A stretch of DNA of 13,573 bases, from NCBI GenBank assembly GCA_949298295.1, contig CASFWS010000016.1, positions 1 through 13,573 on the forward strand, given 5' to 3'. Source of the stretch: an uncultured Bacillota bacterium (GTDB taxonomy: Bacteria > Bacillota_I > Bacilli_A > RFN20 > CAG-826). The translations under genes and the position numbers were made by a program. Positions 6,887 through 12,788 of the stretch are shown piece by piece. The notes below the pieces were generated by a model. That model was given only the letters and a program-made list of their open reading frames with translations. It ran no database searches and was not told where the DNA came from. Position 1 is the stretch's first letter; every line of letters begins with the position of its first letter.

Positions 6887-8185
6887 ATGCCATTCATTGA
6901 ATCGATCCACGCCCGTCAGATCATCGACTCGCGCGGAAACCCGACCGTTGAAGTCGATGTCCTTACCGAAAGCGGAGCCTTCGGACGGGCTGCCGTCCCG
7001 AGCGGCGCTTCCACCGGCGAAAGGGAAGCCCTCGAGCTTCGCGACGGAGACAAGAAGGTCTACGGCGGGAAGGGTGTTCTCAAGGCTGTCGAGAACGTCA
7101 ACAAGATCATCGCCCCGAAACTCATCGGCTACAGTGTCCTCGATCAGGTCCAGATCGACCGCACGATGATCGCCCTCGATGGAACCGAAACCAAGAGCAA
7201 CCTCGGCGCCAATGCCATCCTCGGCGTCTCGCTTGCCGTTGCCAAAGCCGCGGCCGACTATCTTGGCATTCCGCTTTACCGCTACATCGGCGGCCCGAAC
7301 GCCAAATCCCTCCCGATCCCGATGATGAACGTCATCAACGGCGGGAAGCACGCCGACTCCAGCGTCGATTTCCAGGAATACATGATCATGCCGGTCGGCG
7401 CCAGGAACGTGAAGGATGCCATCCAGATGGGTGCCGAAACCTTCGCGGCCCTCAAGAAGATCATCAAGGATCGCGGCGACGTCACCGCCGTCGGCGACGA
7501 AGGCGGCTTCGCCCCGAACGGCCTCAAGAACAACGAAGAACCCCTTGAGCTTCTCGTCGAGGCCATCAAGGCCGCCGGCTACGTCCCGGGCAAGGACATT
7601 TACCTTGGCATGGACGTCGCTTCCAGCGAGTTCTACGATGCCGAGACGAAGACCTACAACCTCCACCGCTCGGGCGAAGGCAAGAAGACGACCGACGAGA
7701 TGATCGAGCTCATCGCCGGCCTCGTCGAGAAGTATCCGCTCATCACCGTCGAAGACGGCCTCAGCGAAAACGACTGGGAAGGCTGGAAGAAGCTTACCGA
7801 GCGCCTCGGCAAAAAGGTCCAGCTCGTCGGCGACGACCTCTTCGTCACTAACGTCAAGTACGTCGAAAAGGGCCTTGAGATGGGCTGCGCCAACAGCGTC
7901 CTCATCAAGCTCAACCAGATCGGCACCTTGACCGAAACCCTCGACACCTGCGAAAAGGCCATGAGGCACGGCTACACCTGCGTCGTCTCCCACCGCTCCG
8001 GCGAGACCGAGGACACGACCATCGCCGACCTCGTCGTCGCCCTCAACGCCGGCCAGATCAAGACCGGATCGATGTCGAGGACCGACCGGATCGCCAAGTA
8101 CAACCAGCTCATCCGCATCGAGGAAGAGCTCGGCGAGGAAGCGACCTACCCGGGCATCAAAGCCTTCTACAACCTCGGCAAGTAA
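6887..8185 (+). CDS. eno: Enolase (phosphopyruvate hydratase)
   Basis: Glycolytic enzyme that interconverts 2-phosphoglycerate and phosphoenolpyruvate in the cytoplasm; in many bacteria it also joins the RNA degradosome and appears on the surface. The 432-residue protein is full length and highly conserved. VPSGASTGEREALELRDGD (38-56) contains the mobile catalytic loop. AVGDEGGFAP (201-210) holds the catalytic Glu205. Mg ligands are D243 (GMDVASSEF), E289 (TVEDGL) and D316 (VGDDLF). The signature ILIKLNQIGTLTET (338-351) holds the catalytic base K341, and SHRSGETEDT (368-377) binds phosphate. The ATG at 6887 has AAGGAG 10 nt upstream. Codon use is strongly biased to C-ending codons, as expected for a highly expressed gene. 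It has its own promoter and terminator, and no other glycolytic gene is adjacent. Confidence 0.99.
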   Translation: MPFIESIHARQIIDSRGNPTVEVDVLTESGAFGRAAVPSGASTGEREALELRDGDKKVYGGKGVLKAVENVNKIIAPKLIGYSVLDQVQIDRTMIALDGTETKSNLGANAILGVSLAVAKAAADYLGIPLYRYIGGPNAKSLPIPMMNVINGGKHADSSVDFQEYMIMPVGARNVKDAIQMGAETFAALKKIIKDRGDVTAVGDEGGFAPNGLKNNEEPLELLVEAIKAAGYVPGKDIYLGMDVASSEFYDAETKTYNLHRSGEGKKTTDEMIELIAGLVEKYPLITVEDGLSENDWEGWKKLTERLGKKVQLVGDDLFVTNVKYVEKGLEMGCANSVLIKLNQIGTLTETLDTCEKAMRHGYTCVVSHRSGETEDTTIADLVVALNAGQIKTGSMSRTDRIAKYNQLIRIEEELGEEATYPGIKAFYNLGK

Positions 8186-8198
8186 AGCCACTCAATAA

Positions 8199-8228
8199 GG
8201 GTCCGCGGTCCAATCCGCGGCCTTTTTT
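8199..8228 (+). terminator. Intrinsic terminator of eno
   Basis: GG-T-CCGCGG, loop TCCAAT, CCGCGG-CC, followed directly by six T (8223-8228). It lies 13 nt after the eno stop. Its T-tract abuts the left arm of the DUF6088 operator repeat. Confidence 0.9.
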
Positions 8229-8236
8229 ATGTCACA
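8229..8236 (+). repeat. Left arm of inverted repeat bracketing the DUF6088 promoter
   Basis: ATGTCACA is the exact reverse complement of TGTGACAT at 8280-8287. Counting the preceding bases, both arms fit TTTTYYATGTCACA (the right arm read on the minus strand). Each arm also contains the odd-centred palindrome TGT-N-ACA. This is a likely binding site for the product of the downstream gene. Confidence 0.6.
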
Positions 8237-8246
8237 AATTAGACTA

Positions 8247-8276
8247 TTGCCCTCGTCAATGAACGATAAATATAAT
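8247..8276 (+). promoter_or_regulatory. Promoter of the DUF6088 gene
   Basis: TTGCCC (8247-8252), an 18 nt spacer and a perfect TATAAT (8271-8276). The hexamer ends 9 nt before the ATG at 8286, so transcription should start at or within about three bases of that ATG. This rules out the earlier in-frame ATGs at 8229 and 8259 as the main start. Confidence 0.7.
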
Positions 8277-8279
8277 CAG

Positions 8280-8287
8280 TGTGACAT
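8280..8287 (+). repeat. Right arm of inverted repeat bracketing the DUF6088 promoter
   Basis: TGTGACAT covers the expected transcription start and the first two bases of the ATG. A protein bound here and at 8229-8236 would straddle the promoter and block it. Confidence 0.6.
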
Positions 8288-8897
8288 GGAAAACCTATCG
8301 CTCAATCAAAAAATCCTCTCGGTGCCGGCCGGGAGCTTGATCATGGCCTCTGACTTCAAGAAGGCCGCTTCTTATGAAGCCGTCCGGCAAGCCCTCTCCC
8401 GCCTTGCCAAGAAAGAAAAGATCGTCCCAGTCATCTGTGGCATTTACCTCAAGCCCAAGAAAGGCGAGGACGGCGCGAGCGCCCAAGCGAACCCCCTCGA
8501 ACTCGCCAGGAAAATCGCCAAGAAGAATTCCTGGACCATTTTCCCGGCCGAGAAAATGGCGCTTCGGGCCATGGGCCTTCAAACCTCCGACGCAGCCGAC
8601 ATCAAGTTCGCTTCCTCGGGGCCAAACCGGGAATACGAGTATGGCGGCGTGAAAATCGTCTTCCACCACCGTTCCAACCGCTTGATGGACGGACTTAGCG
8701 AAACGAGCGGCCTTCTCGTCCAGGCCATCGATGCCAAAGGCAAAGACCAGATGAACGACGAGGACCGCGAAGCCATCCGCAAGGTCCTCATCGAAAGGAA
8801 AGCCAAGGCGGAAAAGATTCTCGACGAAACGGAAAAGACCTACGCCTGGATTTACGAGGAAATCCGTCTCATCCTCGAAAAAGGCCTCGCCCTTTGA
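8286..8897 (+). CDS. DUF6088 / AbiEi-like winged-helix protein, no partner toxin adjacent
   Basis: A 203-residue protein that resembles the DUF6088 family, related to AbiEi, the antitoxin and autorepressor of type IV AbiE systems. The N-terminal part (about 1-55) reads as a winged helix-turn-helix: NQKILSVPAGSLIMASDF, then SYEAVRQALSRLAKKEKIVP as recognition region, then GIYLKPKK as the wing. The middle has SWTIFPAEKMALRAMGLQT and VKIVFHHRSNRL, typical of AbiEi-type C-terminal domains. A longer reading from 8229 adds 19 residues, but the promoter lies inside that stretch, so ATG 8286 is preferred. No Shine-Dalgarno precedes it. The inverted repeat around its promoter suggests that it represses itself. 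No AbiEii-type nucleotidyltransferase follows: the gene is closed by a terminator and the next gene is an ATPase. It may be an orphan regulator or antitoxin. Confidence 0.75.
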   Translation: MENLSLNQKILSVPAGSLIMASDFKKAASYEAVRQALSRLAKKEKIVPVICGIYLKPKKGEDGASAQANPLELARKIAKKNSWTIFPAEKMALRAMGLQTSDAADIKFASSGPNREYEYGGVKIVFHHRSNRLMDGLSETSGLLVQAIDAKGKDQMNDEDREAIRKVLIERKAKAEKILDETEKTYAWIYEEIRLILEKGLAL

Positions 8898-8910
8898 TTC
8901 CAATCACTTT

Positions 8911-8939
8911 AGCGGCTCCCGAAAACGGGCCGCTTTTTT
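8911..8939 (+). terminator. Intrinsic terminator of the DUF6088 gene
   Basis: AGCGG...CCCG, loop AAAA, CGGG-CCGCT with a 2 nt bulge on the 5' arm, followed by a T-tract ending at 8939. It isolates this gene from the ATPase downstream. Confidence 0.88.
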
Positions 8940-8968
8940 GCTGCCTCGAAGGGTTAATAAAATGTTTC

Positions 8969-8987
8969 ACTTTGGAAAAATATGGAT
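8969..8987 (+). repeat. 19 bp direct repeat, copy 1
   Basis: ACTTTGGAAAAATATGGAT, identical to 9043-9061. The shared ATAAAATG precedes each copy, directly in copy 2 and after 4 extra bases in copy 1 (8957-8964). TTTCCAA (8987-8993) and TTTTCCAAGT (8996-9005) are inverted partial copies next to it, so this stretch can also form a hairpin. Confidence 0.85.
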
Positions 8988-9012
8988 TTCCAATGTTTTC
9001 CAAGTCAATTGT

Positions 9013-9041
9013 TTGCCTGTTGCTTGCGAATTGGATAAAAT
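9013..9041 (+). promoter_or_regulatory. Promoter of the ATPase gene
   Basis: TTGCCT (9013-9018), a 17 nt spacer and TAAAAT (9036-9041). The start of transcription would fall near 9048, inside the second copy of the 19 bp repeat, which is therefore placed like an operator. Confidence 0.55.
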
Positions 9042-9042
9042 G

Positions 9043-9061
9043 ACTTTGGAAAAATATGGAT
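9043..9061 (+). repeat. 19 bp direct repeat, copy 2
   Basis: ACTTTGGAAAAATATGGAT, identical to 8969-8987 at a 74 bp period. It overlaps the predicted transcription start of the ATPase gene. The 8 bp palindrome ATGTACAT (9060-9067) follows at once. Confidence 0.85.
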
Positions 9062-9090
9062 GTACATAAAACTTCAAAGCAAATATTCTT

Positions 9091-10368
9091 ATGATCATCA
9101 CAAGAGACCTCTATCTGGACCGGCTAAAGCGGAAGGCAAACAACGGACTTGTCAAAGTCGTCACAGGTTTAAGGCGCTCAGGCAAGAGCTTCCTTCTCAT
9201 GACCCTCTTCAAGAACTGGCTTCTGGAAACCGGTGTAAAGTCTGAAAATATTTTGGCCATCGATCTCGAATCGGACGACAACCGGGCTCTCCGGAATCCC
9301 GATGAACTAAGTGCCTATTTCAAAACACACATCCACGAAGGACAGGGAAGGTGTTACGTCCTTATCGATGAGGCCCAAATGGCCATCCAGAAAAGTGAGT
9401 TGAAAAGCGATGAGCCCATTCGTCTCTATGGCATCTTGACCGACCTCATCAAACGGAGGAACGCGGATGTCTATGTCACCGGCTCGAACTCGAAGTTCCT
9501 TTCGAGCGACATCCGGACCGAGTTCCGCGGTCGGAGCGACGAAATAAGAGTCTATCCCCTGACCTTTGCCGAGTATTTCTCTTCCTGCCGCCACCAGGAC
9601 AAACTCCAAGTCTGGCGCGACTACTCGACTTACGGCGGTCTTCCTTATCTAGCCTTCGTCGACAATGAAGAAGATAAGAGAAATTATTTATCCAATCTCT
9701 TCTCCAACATCTATTTCAAAGACATCGTCGAACGTTTTTCCCTCCAAGGCGACGAAATCTTAAGCACCCTGACCGACATTTTGGCCTCCAACGTCGGGTC
9801 GCTCACCAACCCGACAAGGCTGGCCAAAACCTTCGAAAGCAAAGGCATCAAGGCCAGCGACGTGACCATTTCCCTCGATATCGAAAGACTAATCGATTCT
9901 TTCCTTATTCAAAAAGCCGCCCGCTACGACGTCAAAGGAAAGAAATACATCGACTCGCCCTTCAAGTACTACTTCGCCGATATCGGACTTAGGAACAGCC
10001 GCCTCCGCTTCCGTCAGCAAGAGCCGACCCACATCATGGAGAACATTATCTACAACGAACTCGTTGCCCGCGGCTACGAAGTCGATGTCGGAATCGTCCG
10101 GAAGGAAAGCAAAGACAACGAGGGCAAAAGAAAACTCAAGAACCTCGAGATCGATTTTGTCTGCAATAAAGGAAGCGAACGCTTCTACGTCCAATCGGCC
10201 TATTCGATCCCGACCGTTGAGAAAATGAATCAAGAAACGTCTTCTTTGAATAGCGTCCCCGACTCTTTCCCCAAGGTCATCGTGACCCAAGACAACGTCG
10301 CGCCGTACCATACCGAAAAGGGCTATCTCGTCATCAACGTCCTCGATTTCCTCCTTGGCCAAAAGTAA
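9091..10368 (+). CDS. AAA_14/DUF4143 ATPase
   Basis: A 425-residue P-loop ATPase of the widespread bacterial and archaeal type with an AAA_14 core and a C-terminal DUF4143 domain. The biological role of the family is not established. Walker A is GLRRSGKS (26-33) and Walker B is YVLIDE (89-94). VTGSNSKFLSSD (129-140) is the sensor strand, and RTEFRGRSDEIRVYPLTFAE has the conserved arginines and PLTFxE linker. The C-terminal part includes YYFADIGLRN and ends in a region reminiscent of a PD-(D/E)XK fold: E317, then EIDFV (353-357), then VQSAY (367-371), where the usual catalytic Lys is missing. The ATG at 9091 is the only plausible start, because a stop lies in frame at 9067; no Shine-Dalgarno is seen. 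The gene is monocistronic and has a repeat-rich upstream region. It could be a solitary defence or housekeeping ATPase. Confidence 0.9.
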   Translation: MIITRDLYLDRLKRKANNGLVKVVTGLRRSGKSFLLMTLFKNWLLETGVKSENILAIDLESDDNRALRNPDELSAYFKTHIHEGQGRCYVLIDEAQMAIQKSELKSDEPIRLYGILTDLIKRRNADVYVTGSNSKFLSSDIRTEFRGRSDEIRVYPLTFAEYFSSCRHQDKLQVWRDYSTYGGLPYLAFVDNEEDKRNYLSNLFSNIYFKDIVERFSLQGDEILSTLTDILASNVGSLTNPTRLAKTFESKGIKASDVTISLDIERLIDSFLIQKAARYDVKGKKYIDSPFKYYFADIGLRNSRLRFRQQEPTHIMENIIYNELVARGYEVDVGIVRKESKDNEGKRKLKNLEIDFVCNKGSERFYVQSAYSIPTVEKMNQETSSLNSVPDSFPKVIVTQDNVAPYHTEKGYLVINVLDFLLGQK

Positions 10369-10370
10369 AA

Positions 10371-10402
10371 AAGAAGGCCCCCTTTGGGGGCCAGGTCTTC
10401 TT
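10371..10402. terminator. Shared hairpin between convergent ATPase and GNAT genes
   Basis: AAGAAGGCCCCC-TTT-GGGGGCC, then CTTCTT after a 4 nt interruption. On the minus strand the stem is followed by TTCTTTTTT, a good T-tract, so it best serves the GNAT gene. On the plus strand the tail AGGTCTTCTT is weaker. The last bases overlap the GNAT stop codon (10401-10403). Confidence 0.8.
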
Positions 10403-10649
10403 ACATCGGATTCTTTTCGAGATAGCTTTTCGCGTAGGAGCAGATGGGCACGATGTGCCAGCCTTCGCCTTTGGCTTTCTTGACGGCCTCTTCCATGAGG
10501 CAGCCGGCTAGCCCCTGCCCGCGATAGGCGGGGTCGACGAAGGTGTGCTCGATGATCATCGCGTCGTTTTCCCGCGACCACGAGACGTAGCCAGCTATCT
10601 TCATGCCGTCGAGAAGGTAGATGGCTGTATTCCTGATTTGAAGGTCCAT
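10401..10649 (-). CDS. Small GNAT-family N-acetyltransferase (CSYA type)
   Basis: An 82-residue single-domain protein of the short GNAT group that includes YjdJ-like proteins. It should bind acetyl-CoA, but its acceptor is unknown. Visible features: IIEHTFVDPAYRGQGLAG (32-49) with the RGQGLAG pyrophosphate-binding motif, then the group signature CSYAKSYLEKNP (70-81). The length is close to normal for this group (about 80-95). The frame continues upstream for a further 213 codons, but that part is antisense to the antiporter gene and is not real. The ATG at 10649 places the first strand correctly, with AAGAGG just upstream, unusually close. It follows the antiporter gene on the same strand after 44 bp, so the two probably share a transcript. 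Confidence 0.85.
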   Translation of the reverse strand: MDLQIRNTAIYLLDGMKIAGYVSWSRENDAMIIEHTFVDPAYRGQGLAGCLMEEAVKKAKGEGWHIVPICSYAKSYLEKNPM

Positions 10650-10693
10650 GCCTCTTTTTAATGGAAAAGGGTCCAATAGCACAAGGGAAACGC

Positions 10694-12055
10694 TCAAGAA
10701 GCCTTCGCGCCGTCCCGCGAGAGTTCCTTGCTTTCCGCCGCCGGTTCGTTCCGATAAAGGAGCTTGAGGAAGATTGGGGTCAGGAACGAAGTGACGACGA
10801 TGAGGATGAGGGCGAAAGGCATGATGCCGGAACTGACGAGGCCGGCATCGATCCCCGTCTGAGTCGTGACGATGAGGACCTCGGCCCGAGCCATCATCCC
10901 GACGCCGATCCGGAGGGCATCCTTCCCTTTGAAACGGCCAATCAAGGCACCGGAGCCAGCCCCAATGACTTTCCCAAGCATTCCAAGCAGCACCCAGACG
11001 AGGCCGAAGACGATGAACATCCAGTTCGTCACATCGAAGTCGGCCGAGTACATCTTGAGAGCGACCGAGGCAAAGAAAATCGGGATGAAGAAGACGTTGC
11101 TCGTCGCCTCGGTCCGATGGTCGATGTAGTCGGAAGAGACGGTCCCGGCCAGCATGAGCCCAGCGATGTAGCCGCCGGTGATGTCGGCAATCTGGAAGAA
11201 AGCCTGGGCGACGTAAGCCCAAAGGAAGGCGAAAGCCAAAGCCAGGATCGGGATCCGGATATGATGGGGATACCGCTGGCCGAGCCAATTGAAGGCCTTT
11301 CGGATAAGGAAGCCGACGCCGAAGGAAAGAGTGAAGAAGATCGCCATGTTAACGACGATGACGATGACTTCGGTCGCCGCGTTGAGCTGACCTCCAAAGA
11401 GGGAGATGATGTAGCCGAGAAGGTTGAAATCGGTCGTTCCTTGGCTCGTTCCCGAGAGGGAAATGACGAGGGAAAGGAGAATGATGCCAATGATGTCGTC
11501 GATGATGCTCGCGGCGACGAGGGCCGAGCCGACCGGGCTTTCGAGGCGGCCCATCTCCTTGAGGGTCGCGACGGTAATTGAGACTGAGGTTGCCGTCAGG
11601 ATGACGCCGTAATAGATGTCGCTATAGATGGGGGAGGAAACATCGGATGACAGGAAATCGGTCGATAGCCCACCATAGATCCGGAAGAGAGCCGCCGCCC
11701 CAAAGCCAAAAAGGAGGGGAACGATTACGCCAAGGACCGTGATGATGACCGAAGCCTTGCCGACGGCTTTGATTTGCTTAATGTTCGTCTCGATGCCGGC
11801 GCTGAAAAGAATCAAGACGACCCCGAACTTCGCCAGGATGTTGATTCCTTCTTCGGTGTAAGGAGTCAGGATCGTCTCGCCCGGAATGAAAGTGACAAGC
11901 CCGACCAAGAGCCCAGCCAGAAGAAAGCCGATGACCTGCGGAATCTTGAAATGGGAAAGGAAAACGGAAATGAGTTTGGCCGCGATGAGGATGAGGGCAA
12001 CGGGAAGCAGGACCTCGAAGGGCGAGCCTAGATCGATGGTAGAAGCAAATGTCAT
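10694..12055 (-). CDS. CPA2-family cation/proton antiporter (NapA-like)
   Basis: A 453-residue integral membrane protein of the monovalent cation:proton antiporter-2 family. It exchanges Na+ or K+ for H+ across the cytoplasmic membrane for pH and ion balance. About 12-13 hydrophobic helices are visible. Conserved pieces are KIPQVIGFLLAGLLVG (37-52), FGVVLILFSAGIET (77-90), TSVSITVATLKEMG (156-169), SIIDDIIGIILL (183-194), GGYIAGLMLAG (294-304) and GMMARAEVLIV (386-396). The adjacent Asp pair D186-D187 in the discontinuous helix matches NapA/NhaA-type electrogenic Na+/H+ antiporters rather than Kef K+ channels. There is no C-terminal TrkA-N (KTN) domain, so it is the short form. The ATG at 12055 has a weak GGGGA about 10 nt upstream. 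It heads a two-gene operon with the small GNAT gene. Confidence 0.92.
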   Translation of the reverse strand: MTFASTIDLGSPFEVLLPVALILIAAKLISVFLSHFKIPQVIGFLLAGLLVGLVTFIPGETILTPYTEEGINILAKFGVVLILFSAGIETNIKQIKAVGKASVIITVLGVIVPLLFGFGAAALFRIYGGLSTDFLSSDVSSPIYSDIYYGVILTATSVSITVATLKEMGRLESPVGSALVAASIIDDIIGIILLSLVISLSGTSQGTTDFNLLGYIISLFGGQLNAATEVIVIVVNMAIFFTLSFGVGFLIRKAFNWLGQRYPHHIRIPILALAFAFLWAYVAQAFFQIADITGGYIAGLMLAGTVSSDYIDHRTEATSNVFFIPIFFASVALKMYSADFDVTNWMFIVFGLVWVLLGMLGKVIGAGSGALIGRFKGKDALRIGVGMMARAEVLIVTTQTGIDAGLVSSGIMPFALILIVVTSFLTPIFLKLLYRNEPAAESKELSRDGAKAS

Positions 12056-12085
12056 ATGGTGTTATCCCCGCTTAGAGAACAAACG

Positions 12086-12115
12086 ATTATAGGAGCATAA
12101 GGGCAAATGTGGGAA
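12086..12115 (-). promoter_or_regulatory. Promoter of the antiporter-GNAT operon
   Basis: On the minus strand TTCCCA (plus 12110-12115), an 18 nt spacer and a perfect TATAAT (plus 12086-12091). The start would be near 12079, giving a leader of about 24 nt. Confidence 0.6.
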
Positions 12116-12168
12116 AAAGCCTTGGCATTTATTGCTTCTTTGAACCGAAATAGGCAGTGCGAGACAAC

Positions 12169-12192
12169 AAAAAGCAGCCGCAAAGGCCGCCT
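12169..12192 (-). terminator. Intrinsic terminator of the mglC operon
   Basis: The minus strand reads GCGGCC-TTTGC-GGCTGC, a 6 bp stem with one G-T pair, then TTTTTGTTG. It lies about 24 nt after the stop of the 109-residue membrane protein and closes the minus-strand operon. On the plus strand the same hairpin has only CTCTTTTG after it and no gene to serve. Confidence 0.78.
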
Positions 12193-12215
12193 CTTTTGTT
12201 TGAATAGCTTCTAAA

Positions 12216-12545
12216 TCAGAATCCCGTGTAAAGAATGATCCCGTAATAGCTGAGAAGGAAGATGAGAAGGGCGTGGATGACGAGGAAGGCGAGGCTCAGC
12301 CAGAGGAAGCGATGGCCGTTCAGCGAATCCTCGTTCCGGATTTCCTTGAAGGAAAGGTAGGAGATAAGAAGGCCGAGGCTTCCAAGGAGGAAGCCGCAGA
12401 CGAGGACCTCGCCCTCGTTGACGTGGAAGGAAGGCTGGTAGTCTTCGTCGTAAAGATGCTTCAACTCCACCGCGTAACGCGTCGAGAGAACGATGACCGA
12501 AAAGGTCATGAAGACGACAGCCAAAACGATCCAATAGAATTCCAT
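12216..12545 (-). CDS. Small membrane protein, three helices, unknown function
   Basis: A 109-residue protein that I do not recognise. Three hydrophobic segments are clear: about 3-24 (IVLAVVFMTFSVIVLS), 47-66 (VLVCGFLLGSLGLLISYLSF) and 80-106 (FLWLSLAFLVIHALLIFLLS). The loop at 25-46 is charged (ELKHLYDEDYQPSFHVNEGE). The ATG at 12545 follows the stop of the preceding small gene by 9 nt without a good Shine-Dalgarno, so translation probably depends on coupling. It is the last gene of the mglC operon, followed by a terminator. The position suggests a membrane partner of the sugar transporter, or an unrelated passenger gene. The reading frame is supported by the operon spacing and the clean alternation of hydrophobic and charged stretches. 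Confidence 0.72.
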   Translation of the reverse strand: MEFYWIVLAVVFMTFSVIVLSTRYAVELKHLYDEDYQPSFHVNEGEVLVCGFLLGSLGLLISYLSFKEIRNEDSLNGHRFLWLSLAFLVIHALLIFLLSYYGIILYTGF

Positions 12546-12554
12546 AAGCGAAGC

Positions 12555-12782
12555 CTATAACGCCCGCAGGGCGCTTGCAACCTCTTCGCCCGAACCGATC
12601 GTCCCAGTAAGAAGCAGAACGACGACCGTCACGATGGCCGCAATGCCGATGAAGAGGAGAATCCAGCTGCCGAGGCTGGAGAATTTCCCCATGAGCCGCC
12701 GATTGAAGAAAAGCCATCCCGAACCGAACGGGGTGGCTTTTTCCTTGGAATCGACGACGAATTTCTTGTCGCTATCCTCCAT
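12555..12782 (-). CDS. Small single-helix membrane protein, unknown function
   Basis: A 75-residue protein that I do not recognise. The N-terminal half is polar (MEDSDKKFVVDSKEK), followed by an amphipathic aromatic and basic stretch (SGWLFFNRRLMGKF, 21-34). One strong membrane helix lies at about 39-60 (WILLFIGIAAIVTVVVLLLT), and the C-terminal tail is short. The ATG at 12782 lies 6 nt after the mglC stop, so it is probably translated by coupling; the AAGAAG just upstream is only a weak ribosome-binding site. The gene is sandwiched between mglC and the three-helix gene. The tight spacing on both sides is the main evidence that it is real. It may anchor or regulate the ABC transporter, but that is inference. 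Confidence 0.68.
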   Translation of the reverse strand: MEDSDKKFVVDSKEKATPFGSGWLFFNRRLMGKFSSLGSWILLFIGIAAIVTVVVLLLTGTIGSGEEVASALRAL

Positions 12783-12788
12783 TGCTCG

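Noticed and set aside
6842..8191. 449-codon open frame antisense to nearly all of eno
   Set aside because: Enolase is unmistakable on the other strand. The antisense frame stays open because of strong C/G bias at third positions, and its product is a low-complexity Val/Asp/Leu-rich sequence with no domain.
8229..8285. 19-residue longer form of the DUF6088 protein starting at ATG 8229
   Set aside because: A strong promoter with TATAAT at 8271-8276 lies inside this stretch, so the mRNA would begin after it. The added residues do not look like part of the domain.
8229..8287. CRP-type operator reading of the TCACA/TGTGA arms
   Set aside because: The half-sites are in the wrong order (TCACA first, TGTGA second) and 43 bp apart, unlike the TGTGA-N6-TCACA consensus.
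8957..9067. CRISPR array or MITE made of the 19 bp repeats
   Set aside because: There are only two direct copies with one spacer, no terminal inverted repeats with target duplication, and no cas or transposase gene. A regulatory module fits better.
9060..9245. 61-codon open frame starting within the repeat before the ATPase gene
   Set aside because: It overlaps the Walker A region of the ATPase in another frame and shows no domain. A role as a leader peptide cannot be excluded but nothing supports it.
10650..11288. N-terminal extension of the small GNAT protein
   Set aside because: The frame is open upstream, but the extra residues are Arg/His/Pro/Gly-rich shadow of the antiporter gene. The GNAT family length fits a start at 10649.
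10661..11581. 306-codon plus-strand open frame over the antiporter gene
   Set aside because: The translation is extremely rich in Asp, Glu and Arg, the expected antisense image of a hydrophobic membrane protein.
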